From an uncultured Clostridia bacterium (lineage in GTDB: Bacteria > Bacillota > Clostridia > Peptostreptococcales > Acidaminobacteraceae), in assembly GCA_937880545.1 (NCBI GenBank), contig CALFKA010000025.1, positions 1-11,344 of the forward strand: a DNA stretch of 11,344 nt, written 5' to 3'. The notes below the pieces were generated by a model. That model saw nothing but the letters and a program-made list of their open reading frames with translations, was not told where the DNA came from and ran no database searches. A program made the position numbers and the translations under genes. Below are positions 5,802-11,344 of this stretch, in pieces (position 1 is the stretch's first letter; every line of letters starts with the position of its first letter).

Positions 5802-6860
5802 ATGAAATTATCGATAGAACGAATCCTTGAACTCTCGGATGCTTTTGGACCTTCCGGCTTTGAAGACGAGGTGGTTGCTCTTCTCGAGAAATATCTGATA
5901 GAGAGCTCGTATGAGCTGCGGGAAGATGCCCTCCGAAACCTCTATGTAAAGAAAGAAAAAAAAGACGCCCTCCGCATAATGCTTGATGCACACACGGATG
6001 AGGTCGGCTTTATGGTGCAGAGTCTTCTCCCGCAGGGGACGATGCGGATGGCGCCGATCGGAGGATGGAGTCCTTCCCAGGTCAGCTCTCTGCGTCTCGT
6101 AGCAAAAAACAGAGAAGGGGAGAGGATTGCGGGTGTTGTCGCCTCCCGTCCTCCGCACTTTGGAGGAGAGCAGGACAAGGGGCCGGATCTCTCCACCATG
6201 GCCTTTGATGTGGGAGCGGCTTCACCTGATGAATTAAAAGAAAGCTACGCCATCGACCTGGCCACACCTCTTGTGCCTTATGTAAAGAGCCGTTTTGATG
6301 AAAAGAGGGGCAAACTCTACGGAAAAGCCTTTGACTGCCGGCTGGGTTGCGCTGCTCTTTTGGAGACGCTCCTTGCTCTGGATGGGAAAGACAGTCCGTT
6401 TGAGATCGTGGGGACCTTTTCTTCCCAAGAGGAAACAGGGTTTCGCGGCACACAGGTGAGCGCAAGAAATGTCAAGCCTGATGTCGCCATTGTCTTTGAA
6501 GGGGCACCGGCGGATGACACTTTTCCTGTTGATCAAGTACAGTGCGCCTTAGGCAGAGGTCCGATGCTTCGCCACATGGACAGGAGCATGATTACCAATC
6601 CGCGCTTCCAGCGCTTTGCCCTCGACACCGCAAAAAAGGAAGGGATTGCCCACCAGGAAGCTGTCCGCCTCGGCGGTGGCACGAATGGAGCCGTCATCCA
6701 CCTCATGGAGATGGGGGTACCGACGGTTGTCCTCGGGGTTCCGGTGCGCTATATCCATGCGGGCGAAGGGATTGCTCTTCTAAGTGATGTGGAGAATACC
6801 GTTCGTCTGGCGCTGGCTATTATAGATCATCTGACGGAGGAGATTATCGGAACCTTTTAG
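5802..6860 (+). CDS. M42 family metallopeptidase (glutamyl/deblocking aminopeptidase type)
   Basis: A 352-aa cytoplasmic di-metal (Zn or Co) aminopeptidase, normally forming a tetrahedral TET dodecamer that trims short peptides. The expected ligands and base are all present: H64 in DAHTD with D66, bridging D178 in AFDCRLG, catalytic E210 and ligand E211 in QEETG, E233 in FEGAPADD and H319 in RYIHAGEG. GGGTNG (291-296) replaces the more common GGTDA. The length is normal for the family. The AGGAG of its ribosome binding site overlaps the stop of the DUF362 gene, so translation is probably coupled. Its 3' end overlaps the convergent ATP-cone gene by 17 bp, and no terminator is visible between them. 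Substrate preference cannot be read from the sequence. Confidence 0.92.
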   Translation: MKLSIERILELSDAFGPSGFEDEVVALLEKYLIESSYELREDALRNLYVKKEKKDALRIMLDAHTDEVGFMVQSLLPQGTMRMAPIGGWSPSQVSSLRLVAKNREGERIAGVVASRPPHFGGEQDKGPDLSTMAFDVGAASPDELKESYAIDLATPLVPYVKSRFDEKRGKLYGKAFDCRLGCAALLETLLALDGKDSPFEIVGTFSSQEETGFRGTQVSARNVKPDVAIVFEGAPADDTFPVDQVQCALGRGPMLRHMDRSMITNPRFQRFALDTAKKEGIAHQEAVRLGGGTNGAVIHLMEMGVPTVVLGVPVRYIHAGEGIALLSDVENTVRLALAIIDHLTEEIIGTF

Positions 6861-7287
6861 GTAATTCTTCTTTTCGGGTATTCTGATAGGCATGCGCCAT
6901 GGAGTGAAAGCCAAGCTCGTTCATTGCCTCGGTGACGTAGTGGCGGATGACGCGAGCAGGGACAATCTTTTCATGGCACTGTTCCATCTGAATGCGACAT
7001 GTGTTGATCTTACTCATCGTAATCTTTACAATCTGCTCGATATCACCGCTGCTCAGGTGCTCCGGCACACTATCGGATGTCAGTTCGATACTGGAGCGCA
7101 GCTTGGACTCATCAAATCTCTCCACGCGCTCTCCTGAGTGCAGGATGAAAAGTCCCTCCCGGTCTTTGTAGATTTCATTGAGGACCCGGAGGTGGAGATT
7201 GTAGAGATGTTCGTTAATGCGACTCGGTGGGATATCGGAGTTTAGATAGAACTTCACTAAGATATCCATCAGTTCTTGTTCGGTCAT
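6844..7287 (-). CDS. Stand-alone ATP-cone domain protein, 147 aa
   Basis: The C-terminal two thirds (about 46-139) match the ATP-cone fold, which binds ATP/dATP in ribonucleotide reductases and NrdR. Visible marks are GERVERFDESKL (52-63), a following S-S-I, the KIVPARVIRHYV helix (107-118) and the closing AHAYQNTR (131-138). The first 45 residues form a helical segment without the zinc-ribbon cysteines of NrdR. There is no reductase domain and no room for one. It is therefore neither NrdR nor an N-terminal piece of NrdD. A role as a nucleotide-sensing regulator is inference. The start is supported by AAAGGA 6 nt upstream on the minus strand. It converges on, and overlaps, the peptidase gene, and diverges from the lipid kinase gene across 50 bp. 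Confidence 0.8.
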   Translation of the reverse strand: MTEQELMDILVKFYLNSDIPPSRINEHLYNLHLRVLNEIYKDREGLFILHSGERVERFDESKLRSSIELTSDSVPEHLSSGDIEQIVKITMSKINTCRIQMEQCHEKIVPARVIRHYVTEAMNELGFHSMAHAYQNTRKEELPKRFR

Positions 7288-7337
7288 GATGATTCCTTTC
7301 TCTTGCGCTTACAGCAAAGTCTTTATGGGAGGTATGG

Positions 7338-8276
7338 GTGAAAAGGTTTCTCTATCTTCTTAGCCGGGGCGCCGGCAGAGGCAAGTCCATACGTTATGTT
7401 CGCGATATACAGGATATTTTCGTTTCTCATGGGATGCAGGATCAGTTAGAGCTACGCCTGACTGAGCATGAGCGCCATGCGACGGAGCTGGCATATGAGT
7501 TTGCCACAAAGCACGGCGAGGACGGTGTCGTCTATTCCTGTGGTGGAGACGGAACTCTGGGTGAGGCAGCCAGCGCCGTACTGGGCACAGGGTGTGCCCT
7601 CGGTGTCGTCCCTCTGGGAACCGGCAACGACTTTGCCAAGAGCGTCCTCAGCACGCTGGCGCCCGAGAAAGTCCTGCAGGCGTCACCGTTTCCTGATATC
7701 CGTCCGATCGACGTCATAGCTCTCCATTTAGAAGGCCAGGAAGACAAAGATGTCCTGTGCATCAATGTTATGTCTTTTGGATTTGATACCCTGGTTCTGT
7801 CAAAGACCTACCTTTTACAGGAAAAATTCCCTTTTTTGGGAGGGGTGTCGTACTTTGGAGGCGTAGTGGCTTCGCTGTTTAGTAACAAGAGTTTCCTGAC
7901 CCGTATGACGCTCACCCGTGTAGACGGCCGTGTCGTCACTTTTGAGGAGGATCATATCCTCGCTGCGCTCTGCAACGGAGGCTATTACGGAAATGGCTTC
8001 CACCCCGCTCCGATGGCAAAGGTCGACGACGGCGTCCTCCATCTGGTGCTCGCAGAGACCATGAGCACGGGGCAGATCTTGCCGCTGATCCTTAAGTATA
8101 GAAACGGCACATTGGTGGACGATCCCAGAGTTCGCTTTGAGTCGGTCGTCTCCGGTGTATTTGAGGGGGTGGAAAGACCTATACTTGGCAATCACGACGG
8201 AACGATCTTTGAGACAAATAAAGTCACCTTCCGCGTGCTTCCCAAAGCGCTTCCTTTTGCCTTTTTGGATGTGTGA
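7338..8276 (+). CDS. Diacylglycerol/lipid kinase family protein (DagK/YegS-like)
   Basis: A 312-aa kinase of the diacylglycerol kinase catalytic family, expected to phosphorylate diacylglycerol or a related lipid at the inner membrane face. GGDGT (69-73) is the nucleotide-binding signature. PLGTGNDFA (92-100) and NGGYYGNGFHPAPMAKVDDG are the other family blocks. The N-terminal NP-x-G segment is replaced by SRGAGRGKS. The late DGE triad seen in DgkB and sphingosine kinases reads DGT here (D287-G288-T289), so the acidic residue normally there is missing. The start is GTG, with GGGAGG (7327-7332) 5 nt before it; the overlapping ATG at 7334 is in another frame. A terminator 27 nt after the stop marks a single-gene unit. 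Confidence 0.9.
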   Translation: MKRFLYLLSRGAGRGKSIRYVRDIQDIFVSHGMQDQLELRLTEHERHATELAYEFATKHGEDGVVYSCGGDGTLGEAASAVLGTGCALGVVPLGTGNDFAKSVLSTLAPEKVLQASPFPDIRPIDVIALHLEGQEDKDVLCINVMSFGFDTLVLSKTYLLQEKFPFLGGVSYFGGVVASLFSNKSFLTRMTLTRVDGRVVTFEEDHILAALCNGGYYGNGFHPAPMAKVDDGVLHLVLAETMSTGQILPLILKYRNGTLVDDPRVRFESVVSGVFEGVERPILGNHDGTIFETNKVTFRVLPKALPFAFLDV

Positions 8277-8303
8277 ACCAGAAAAGAAACAAATACGTCT
8301 ACC

Positions 8304-8327
8304 AGGGAGTGAAGAGCTCCCTTTTTT
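8304..8327 (+). terminator. Rho-independent terminator of the lipid kinase gene
   Basis: AGGGAG (8304-8309) pairs with CTCCCT (8317-8322), extendable by a T-G wobble. A run of six T (8322-8327) follows. Confidence 0.85.
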
Positions 8328-8433
8328 ATTCACTTCTTTCATTAATGGAATGGTTTTTTCTATCGCTCTACGCTTTGCATAGGTATTATCTATCGCGGAA
8401 GCGCCCGTACTCAGCGGATTACAAGGGTTTCCC

Positions 8434-8442
8434 TGATATAAT
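8434..8442 (+). promoter_or_regulatory. Extended -10 promoter of the sulfur/selenium operon
   Basis: TGATATAAT is a consensus extended -10 (TGn plus TATAAT, 8437-8442), and no -35 hexamer is visible at 16-18 bp. Transcription would start near 8449, inside the ribosome binding site region. That gives a leader of only about 10 nt before the ATG at 8459. Confidence 0.55.
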
Positions 8443-8458
8443 GACGGAGGGAGGGAAT

Positions 8459-9589
8459 ATGTATTTTGATCATGCAGCGACAACGTTTCCTGTGCCGGAA
8501 AAAGTCATCGAAGCCGTGGCGAATGCCATGAAAAGTGTCTCCAGTGCGGAGAGGGGGAGTAGCCCCATGGCGCTGGATGCTTCGAGAAAGCTCTTTGAGG
8601 TAAGGGAAAAAGTTGGCTCCCTCTTTGGGGCGAGTCCCAAGCGGACTATTTTTACGATGAACGCCACACAGAGCCTTAATACTGTACTTATGGGACTATT
8701 TGTCCCGGGCGACCACGTGATTACTACCTCGCTTGAACATAACAGCGTACTCCGCCCTCTGTATTTTCTAGAGTCCACGGGAGTGGAACTGACGATCCTG
8801 GACTTCTGCCGTCCGGAAGAACTGCTCTCACTGATGGAAAAATCACTCAAACCCAATACAAAAGCTATCGTCATGACCCATGTGAGTAACCTGCTCGGAT
8901 GGGTGCTTCCTTTAGATGATGTCGCTTCATTTTGTCGGGAGAAGGGCATTCTCCTGGTCATCGATGCTGCGCAAAGCGCCGGTCTTTTGCCGGTGCGTAT
9001 TTCTGATGGAGTCAGCGCCGTCTGCTTTACAGGACACAAGGCCCTTCTGGGTCCCCAGGGAACCGGTGGATTTTGTCTCGGTTCCGGCGTGGAGGTAGAA
9101 CCTCTTCTTCGAGGAGGCACCGGCGTGCAGACGTTTTCGAAAGTTCATCCACCACAGATGCCGGTGAGATTGGAAGCGGGCACCCACAACCTCCATGGGC
9201 TGGCAGGGCTCGGAGCGGCGGTCGATCTTCTTATGGAAGAAGGGATGGAGCAGCGATGTAAGAAAGAACGCTCCCTGCGAAAGCTTTTCTATGATCTCCT
9301 AAAAGATGAGAAAGACATTGTGTTTTATGGTGCGGAGGAAGAGGCACTGGGAGTGATCCCCCTCAACGTCGGAGACCTCTCTTCTGCAGAAGCGGGCGAT
9401 TGGCTTGCAAAGGAGCACGGGATCGTCACCCGGACAGGGGGGCACTGTGCGCCACTTGCCCATGAAGCTCTTGGCACGAAGGAGCGGGGCATGATCCGCT
9501 TTAGTTTCGGTTACTCGAATACCGCTGAAGAAGTACAACAAGCAGCACAAGTGCTGCTGGAATTGATACATAGAAAGGGAATCATATGA
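8459..9589 (+). CDS. PLP-dependent cysteine desulfurase family protein (class V aminotransferase, EF2568-like)
   Basis: A 376-aa fold-type I PLP enzyme of the cysteine desulfurase/selenocysteine lyase group, releasing sulfur (or selenium) from cysteine as a persulfide. It opens with YFDHAATT (2-9), the usual start of NifS/SufS relatives. D169 in VIDAAQ contacts the PLP ring, K194 in FTGHK forms the Schiff base, and C330 in RTGGHCAP is the persulfide cysteine on the SufS/CsdA-like short loop. The frame is open upstream to 8273, but that extension spans the previous terminator. The ATG at 8459 has GGAGGGAGGG before it and starts the conserved domain. It overlaps the next gene by ATGA. Relatives of the EF2568 type occur in selenium-linked loci, so selenium use is plausible but not shown. 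Confidence 0.92.
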   Translation: MYFDHAATTFPVPEKVIEAVANAMKSVSSAERGSSPMALDASRKLFEVREKVGSLFGASPKRTIFTMNATQSLNTVLMGLFVPGDHVITTSLEHNSVLRPLYFLESTGVELTILDFCRPEELLSLMEKSLKPNTKAIVMTHVSNLLGWVLPLDDVASFCREKGILLVIDAAQSAGLLPVRISDGVSAVCFTGHKALLGPQGTGGFCLGSGVEVEPLLRGGTGVQTFSKVHPPQMPVRLEAGTHNLHGLAGLGAAVDLLMEEGMEQRCKKERSLRKLFYDLLKDEKDIVFYGAEEEALGVIPLNVGDLSSAEAGDWLAKEHGIVTRTGGHCAPLAHEALGTKERGMIRFSFGYSNTAEEVQQAAQVLLELIHRKGII

Positions 9590-10671
9590 GATCAAGAAAA
9601 CTACTACTCTGGGGCATAGTGACCGGTCTGATCGCAGCGGCGCTGGCATACTTCGGTAACCCGAAGAATATGGCCATCTGTATTGCGTGCTTTGTCCGCG
9701 ACATTTCCGGTTCGCTCAAGTTCCACCAGGCCGCCGTGGTTCAATACTTCCGGCCTGAAATTGTCGGCTTTATCCTCGGTGCTTTTATTCTCGCGCTGGT
9801 AAAAAACGAGTTCCGCTCGACAGCGGGAAGCTCCCCCATGATTCGCTTCTTCCTAGGAATGGCGATGATGATCGGCGCCCTCGTCTTTCTGGGATGTCCC
9901 ACACGCATGGTACTGCGCATGGCATCCGGAGAAATCTCCGCATACATAGGTCTTATAGGTTTTGTTGGGGGCGTGGCAACAGGAATCTTCTTCCTGAAAA
10001 AAGGATACTCACTTGGAAGATCACAGGTAACGAAAAAGGCCAGTGGCATGATCCTGCCGGTCGTATTCGTCCTGCTGTTTATCGCCACCTTGGTAGTTCC
10101 GGGCAAATTTGCCTTCAGTGAGAGCGGTCCGGGAAGTATCCATGCACCGTGGCTGATCTCGCTTGCAGCTGGTGTGGCGGTCGGCATGATTGCCCAGCAC
10201 ACCCGCATGTGCTTTGCCGGAGGCGTCCGCGATGTCATTCTCATCCGTAACTTTGAACTCTTCAGTATTCTCGTGGGTATCTTCGCATCGATGACGGTTT
10301 ACAACCTAATTAAAGGTGATTTCAATCTCACGATGTTTGGCCCGGTGGCACACGCACAGCATCTGTGGAATATTCTGGGTCTGTACGTAGTAGGATTCTC
10401 CGCTATTCTTCTCGGTGGCTGCCCACTTCGTCAGCTGATTCTCACAGGACAGGGATCCAGTGATGCGGCAGTGACGGTGCTGGGCATGCTGATCGGTGCA
10501 GCAGTCGCTCACAACTTTGGCTTTGCAGCCGCTCCCGCAGCGGCAGCAACCGCAGACGCGGCAGCAGTAGCGGGTGGTCCAAGTACTGCCGGCATGATCG
10601 CTGTGGTGGTGTGTATCGCATTCCTCTTTGGCGTAGGGTTCTACGGCACAAAGAAGGAAGCAAATTCATAG
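9586..10671 (+). CDS. yedE: YedE/YeeE family transporter (putative selenium or sulfur importer)
   Basis: A 361-aa polytopic inner-membrane protein with about ten hydrophobic segments, of the YeeE/YedE (sulfur transport) family. Family members import thiosulfate or, for the YedE subgroup, are proposed to import a selenium species. Conserved cysteine sites are visible: C32 and C35 in ICIAC, C104 in FLGCPTR, C209 in RMCFAGGVRD, and C279 in GGCPLRQ. These could pass the substrate along by transient S-S or S-Se contacts. The halves with GCPTR and GCPLR suggest the family's internal duplication. Just before the last helix lies an alanine-rich stretch (about 314-330). AAGGGA stands before the ATG, which overlaps the desulfurase stop. 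Sulfur versus selenium cannot be settled here. Confidence 0.88.
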   Translation: MRSRKLLLWGIVTGLIAAALAYFGNPKNMAICIACFVRDISGSLKFHQAAVVQYFRPEIVGFILGAFILALVKNEFRSTAGSSPMIRFFLGMAMMIGALVFLGCPTRMVLRMASGEISAYIGLIGFVGGVATGIFFLKKGYSLGRSQVTKKASGMILPVVFVLLFIATLVVPGKFAFSESGPGSIHAPWLISLAAGVAVGMIAQHTRMCFAGGVRDVILIRNFELFSILVGIFASMTVYNLIKGDFNLTMFGPVAHAQHLWNILGLYVVGFSAILLGGCPLRQLILTGQGSSDAAVTVLGMLIGAAVAHNFGFAAAPAAAATADAAAVAGGPSTAGMIAVVVCIAFLFGVGFYGTKKEANS

Positions 10672-10680
10672 GAGGAAATA

Positions 10681-10884
10681 ATGGAAGTAGATGTCAGAGG
10701 CCTTTCGTGCCCGGAACCTGTGATGCAGGTAGCGGCGGCTCTTAAAGAAAGTCCGGAAAAAGTCGTGGTGATCCTCAGTGAGGCGCATTCGGTCGCCAAT
10801 GTCAAAAACTACGCTCTGGAGCACGGCTATCGTGTCAGCCAAGAAGCCAAAGGCTTTGATTACCTGTTAACTCTGGAGAAATGA
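10681..10884 (+). CDS. TusA/SirA-like sulfur (selenium) carrier protein
   Basis: A 67-aa cytoplasmic TusA-fold protein. VDVRGLSCPEPVM holds the family CPxP motif, with C10 as the expected persulfide or selenosulfide carrier. The fold is complete but short. The DsrE-like second domain that defines the longer, selenium-associated YedF proteins is absent, so YeeD- or SirA-like is the safer name. It follows the transporter by 9 nt, with AGGAGG overlapping the transporter stop, and overlaps the next gene by ATGA. Family members act as relays between PLP desulfurases, transporters and downstream acceptors; here the donor could be the desulfurase at 8459 or substrate entering through YedE. Confidence 0.9.
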   Translation: MEVDVRGLSCPEPVMQVAAALKESPEKVVVILSEAHSVANVKNYALEHGYRVSQEAKGFDYLLTLEK

Positions 10885-11111
10885 AGACATATCTTGTGAC
10901 GTTCTTTACCGTCTCGGACGCCCTCCTCGCAGAGAGGACGGCAAAAGAGAAGGGACTTGAGGGTCGGTTGATCCCGGTCCCCAGAGAAATCTCTACAGGT
11001 TGTGGCATTTGCATGAAAATAGAGACGGAGGATCCTCAGGAGCTACTCGATGCTCTCACCGAAGCCGATGTCGATATTGATGCGTGTGTCGCGTGGGAAA
11101 AAAAGCTGTAA
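10881..11111 (+). CDS. DUF3343 putative Se/S carrier-like protein
   Basis: A 76-aa protein of the DUF3343 family, which is described as a putative selenium/sulfur carrier. The core is PREISTGCGICMKI with C41 and C44, where the GCGxC pair is the family hallmark. A third cysteine, C69, lies near the end. It has a ferredoxin-like alpha-beta pattern by eye (strand at 2-8, helix from 12, strand at 28-32). It is the last gene of the four-gene operon, overlapping the TusA-like gene by ATGA and followed 6 nt after the stop by a strong terminator. No biochemical activity is established for the family; delivery of chalcogen from the neighbouring proteins is inference. Confidence 0.88.
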   Translation: MKTYLVTFFTVSDALLAERTAKEKGLEGRLIPVPREISTGCGICMKIETEDPQELLDALTEADVDIDACVAWEKKL

Positions 11112-11117
11112 AATCAG

Positions 11118-11148
11118 GCACCGGTGGTATGAGCCGGTGCTTCTTTTT
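11118..11148 (+). terminator. Rho-independent terminator of the sulfur/selenium operon
   Basis: GCACCGG (11118-11124) pairs perfectly with CCGGTGC (11134-11140), plus two weaker outer pairs. TTCTTTTT follows. It faces the minus-strand terminator immediately to its right. Confidence 0.9.
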
Positions 11149-11176
11149 GCAAAAAAAGAAGACCACCGAGGTGGTC
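11149..11176 (-). terminator. Minus-strand terminator facing the operon
   Basis: GACCAC-CGAG-GTGGTC (11161-11176) is a compact hairpin. Read on the minus strand it is followed by TTCTTTTTTT. There is no T tract on its plus-strand side, so it serves a gene entering from the right. Together with the plus-strand terminator it forms a back-to-back pair between convergent transcription units. Confidence 0.8.
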
Positions 11177-11227
11177 AAAAAGGAGGGTTATGCAGTAAAG
11201 ATACCCTCTTTTATTTTGGCAAAACGT

Positions 11228-11299
11228 CTATAGGTTAAGTGGAGTTGCGATCTTTGGTGTAAAATCTCTTATCTGAAAGTACCGGCGGATATCTTCGGC
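11228..11299 (-). CDS. C-terminal fragment of a truncated minus-strand gene, unidentified
   Basis: One minus frame is open from the adapter junction to a TAG (11228-11230), giving 23 residues ending RDFTPKIATPLNL. The minus-strand terminator follows 51 nt later, which demands a gene from the right. A second minus frame is open for 20 codons, so the choice rests on more protein-like composition only. No family is recognised. The rest of the gene is lost where the contig runs into adapter. Confidence 0.4.
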   Translation of the reverse strand, partial: AEDIRRYFQIRDFTPKIATPLNL

Positions 11300-11344
11300 A
11301 GATCGGAAGAGCACACGTCTGAACTCCAGTCACATCACGATCTC
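11300..11344 (+). other. Illumina TruSeq indexed adapter (3' end)
   Basis: From 11300 the sequence is the TruSeq index adapter: it starts AGATCGGAAGAGCACACGTC, continues to the CAC at 11331-11333, then the six-base index ATCACG (11334-11339) and ATCTC. This is untrimmed library sequence, not genome. Confidence 0.98.

Noticed and set aside
6082..6465. 127-codon minus-strand open frame within the M42 gene
   Set aside because: It is a shadow of the peptidase, whose active-site motifs are all intact in the plus frame.
8273..8458. 62-residue N-terminal extension of the cysteine desulfurase
   Set aside because: It spans the lipid kinase terminator and the TATAAT promoter element. The conserved domain starts at the ATG at 8459, which has a strong ribosome binding site.
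7815..8483. 222-codon minus-strand open frame opposite the lipid kinase and its terminator
   Set aside because: It is opposite a well-supported gene and crosses a terminator and promoter. The translation shows no recognisable domain.
10681..10884. Naming the TusA-like gene yedF
   Set aside because: At 67 aa it has only the TusA-like domain; selenium-associated YedF proteins carry an additional DsrE-like domain.
1..11344. CRISPR array, insertion sequence, tRNA or rRNA gene, prophage genes
   Set aside because: No regularly spaced repeats, transposase motifs, tRNA cloverleaf or rRNA signature were seen on either strand.

Overview
The window is an 11.3 kb chromosomal contig from an anaerobic bacterium. 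Coding DNA is of roughly half G+C, genes are tightly packed with strong Shine-Dalgarno sites, and there are TTG/GTG starts and short intergenic spacers. Gene content (4Fe-4S DUF362 protein, M42 peptidase, YedE/TusA-like/DUF3343 proteins, CzrA-type ArsR regulator) fits an anaerobic Bacillota member (Clostridia, Tissierellia or Negativicutes). I cannot place it lower. Both ends carry untrimmed Illumina TruSeq adapter (1-9 and 11300-11344), so genuine DNA is about 10-11299.

Layout. 10-791: a rho-independent terminator for a truncated upstream gene, then about 700 bp without a convincing gene. That stretch holds a perfect 18-bp palindrome matching the CRP/FNR-type box TGTGA-N6-TCACA, a -10-like hexamer and several complementary segments that could form a structured transcript. 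792-1718: a CPBP/CAAX-type membrane protease. 1719-2034: a 316-bp spacer with hairpins. 2035-2235: a 66-aa exported or membrane mini-protein with its own terminator. 2301-4717: a complete metal-resistance operon, with a consensus promoter, an AT-rich operator, a CzrA/SmtB-type sensor, a Zn/Cd/Pb P1B-ATPase and a terminator. 4716-6860: a promoter with a perfect 14-bp palindrome inside its spacer drives a DUF362 ferredoxin-like protein and an M42 aminopeptidase. 6844-7287 (minus): a small stand-alone ATP-cone protein, convergent with the peptidase. 7338-8276: a diacylglycerol/lipid kinase with terminator. 8434-11148: an extended -10 promoter and a four-gene operon (PLP cysteine desulfurase, YedE-type transporter, TusA/SirA-like carrier, DUF3343 carrier) closed by a strong terminator. 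11149-11299: a facing minus-strand terminator and probably the last 23 codons of a truncated minus-strand gene.

How the genes work together. The sensor and ATPase form a self-regulated zinc/cadmium/lead efflux unit. The last operon looks like a sulfur or selenium mobilisation module: transporter, chalcogen-releasing PLP enzyme and two small cysteine carriers, with two ATGA start/stop overlaps suggesting coordinated synthesis. These families are linked to selenium metabolism by comparative genomics, but no selD or selA/B is present here, so sulfur (for example thiosulfate-type) trafficking is a live alternative. The least explained parts are the FNR-box region at 339-760, the palindromic operator at 4723-4736 and the ATP-cone protein.
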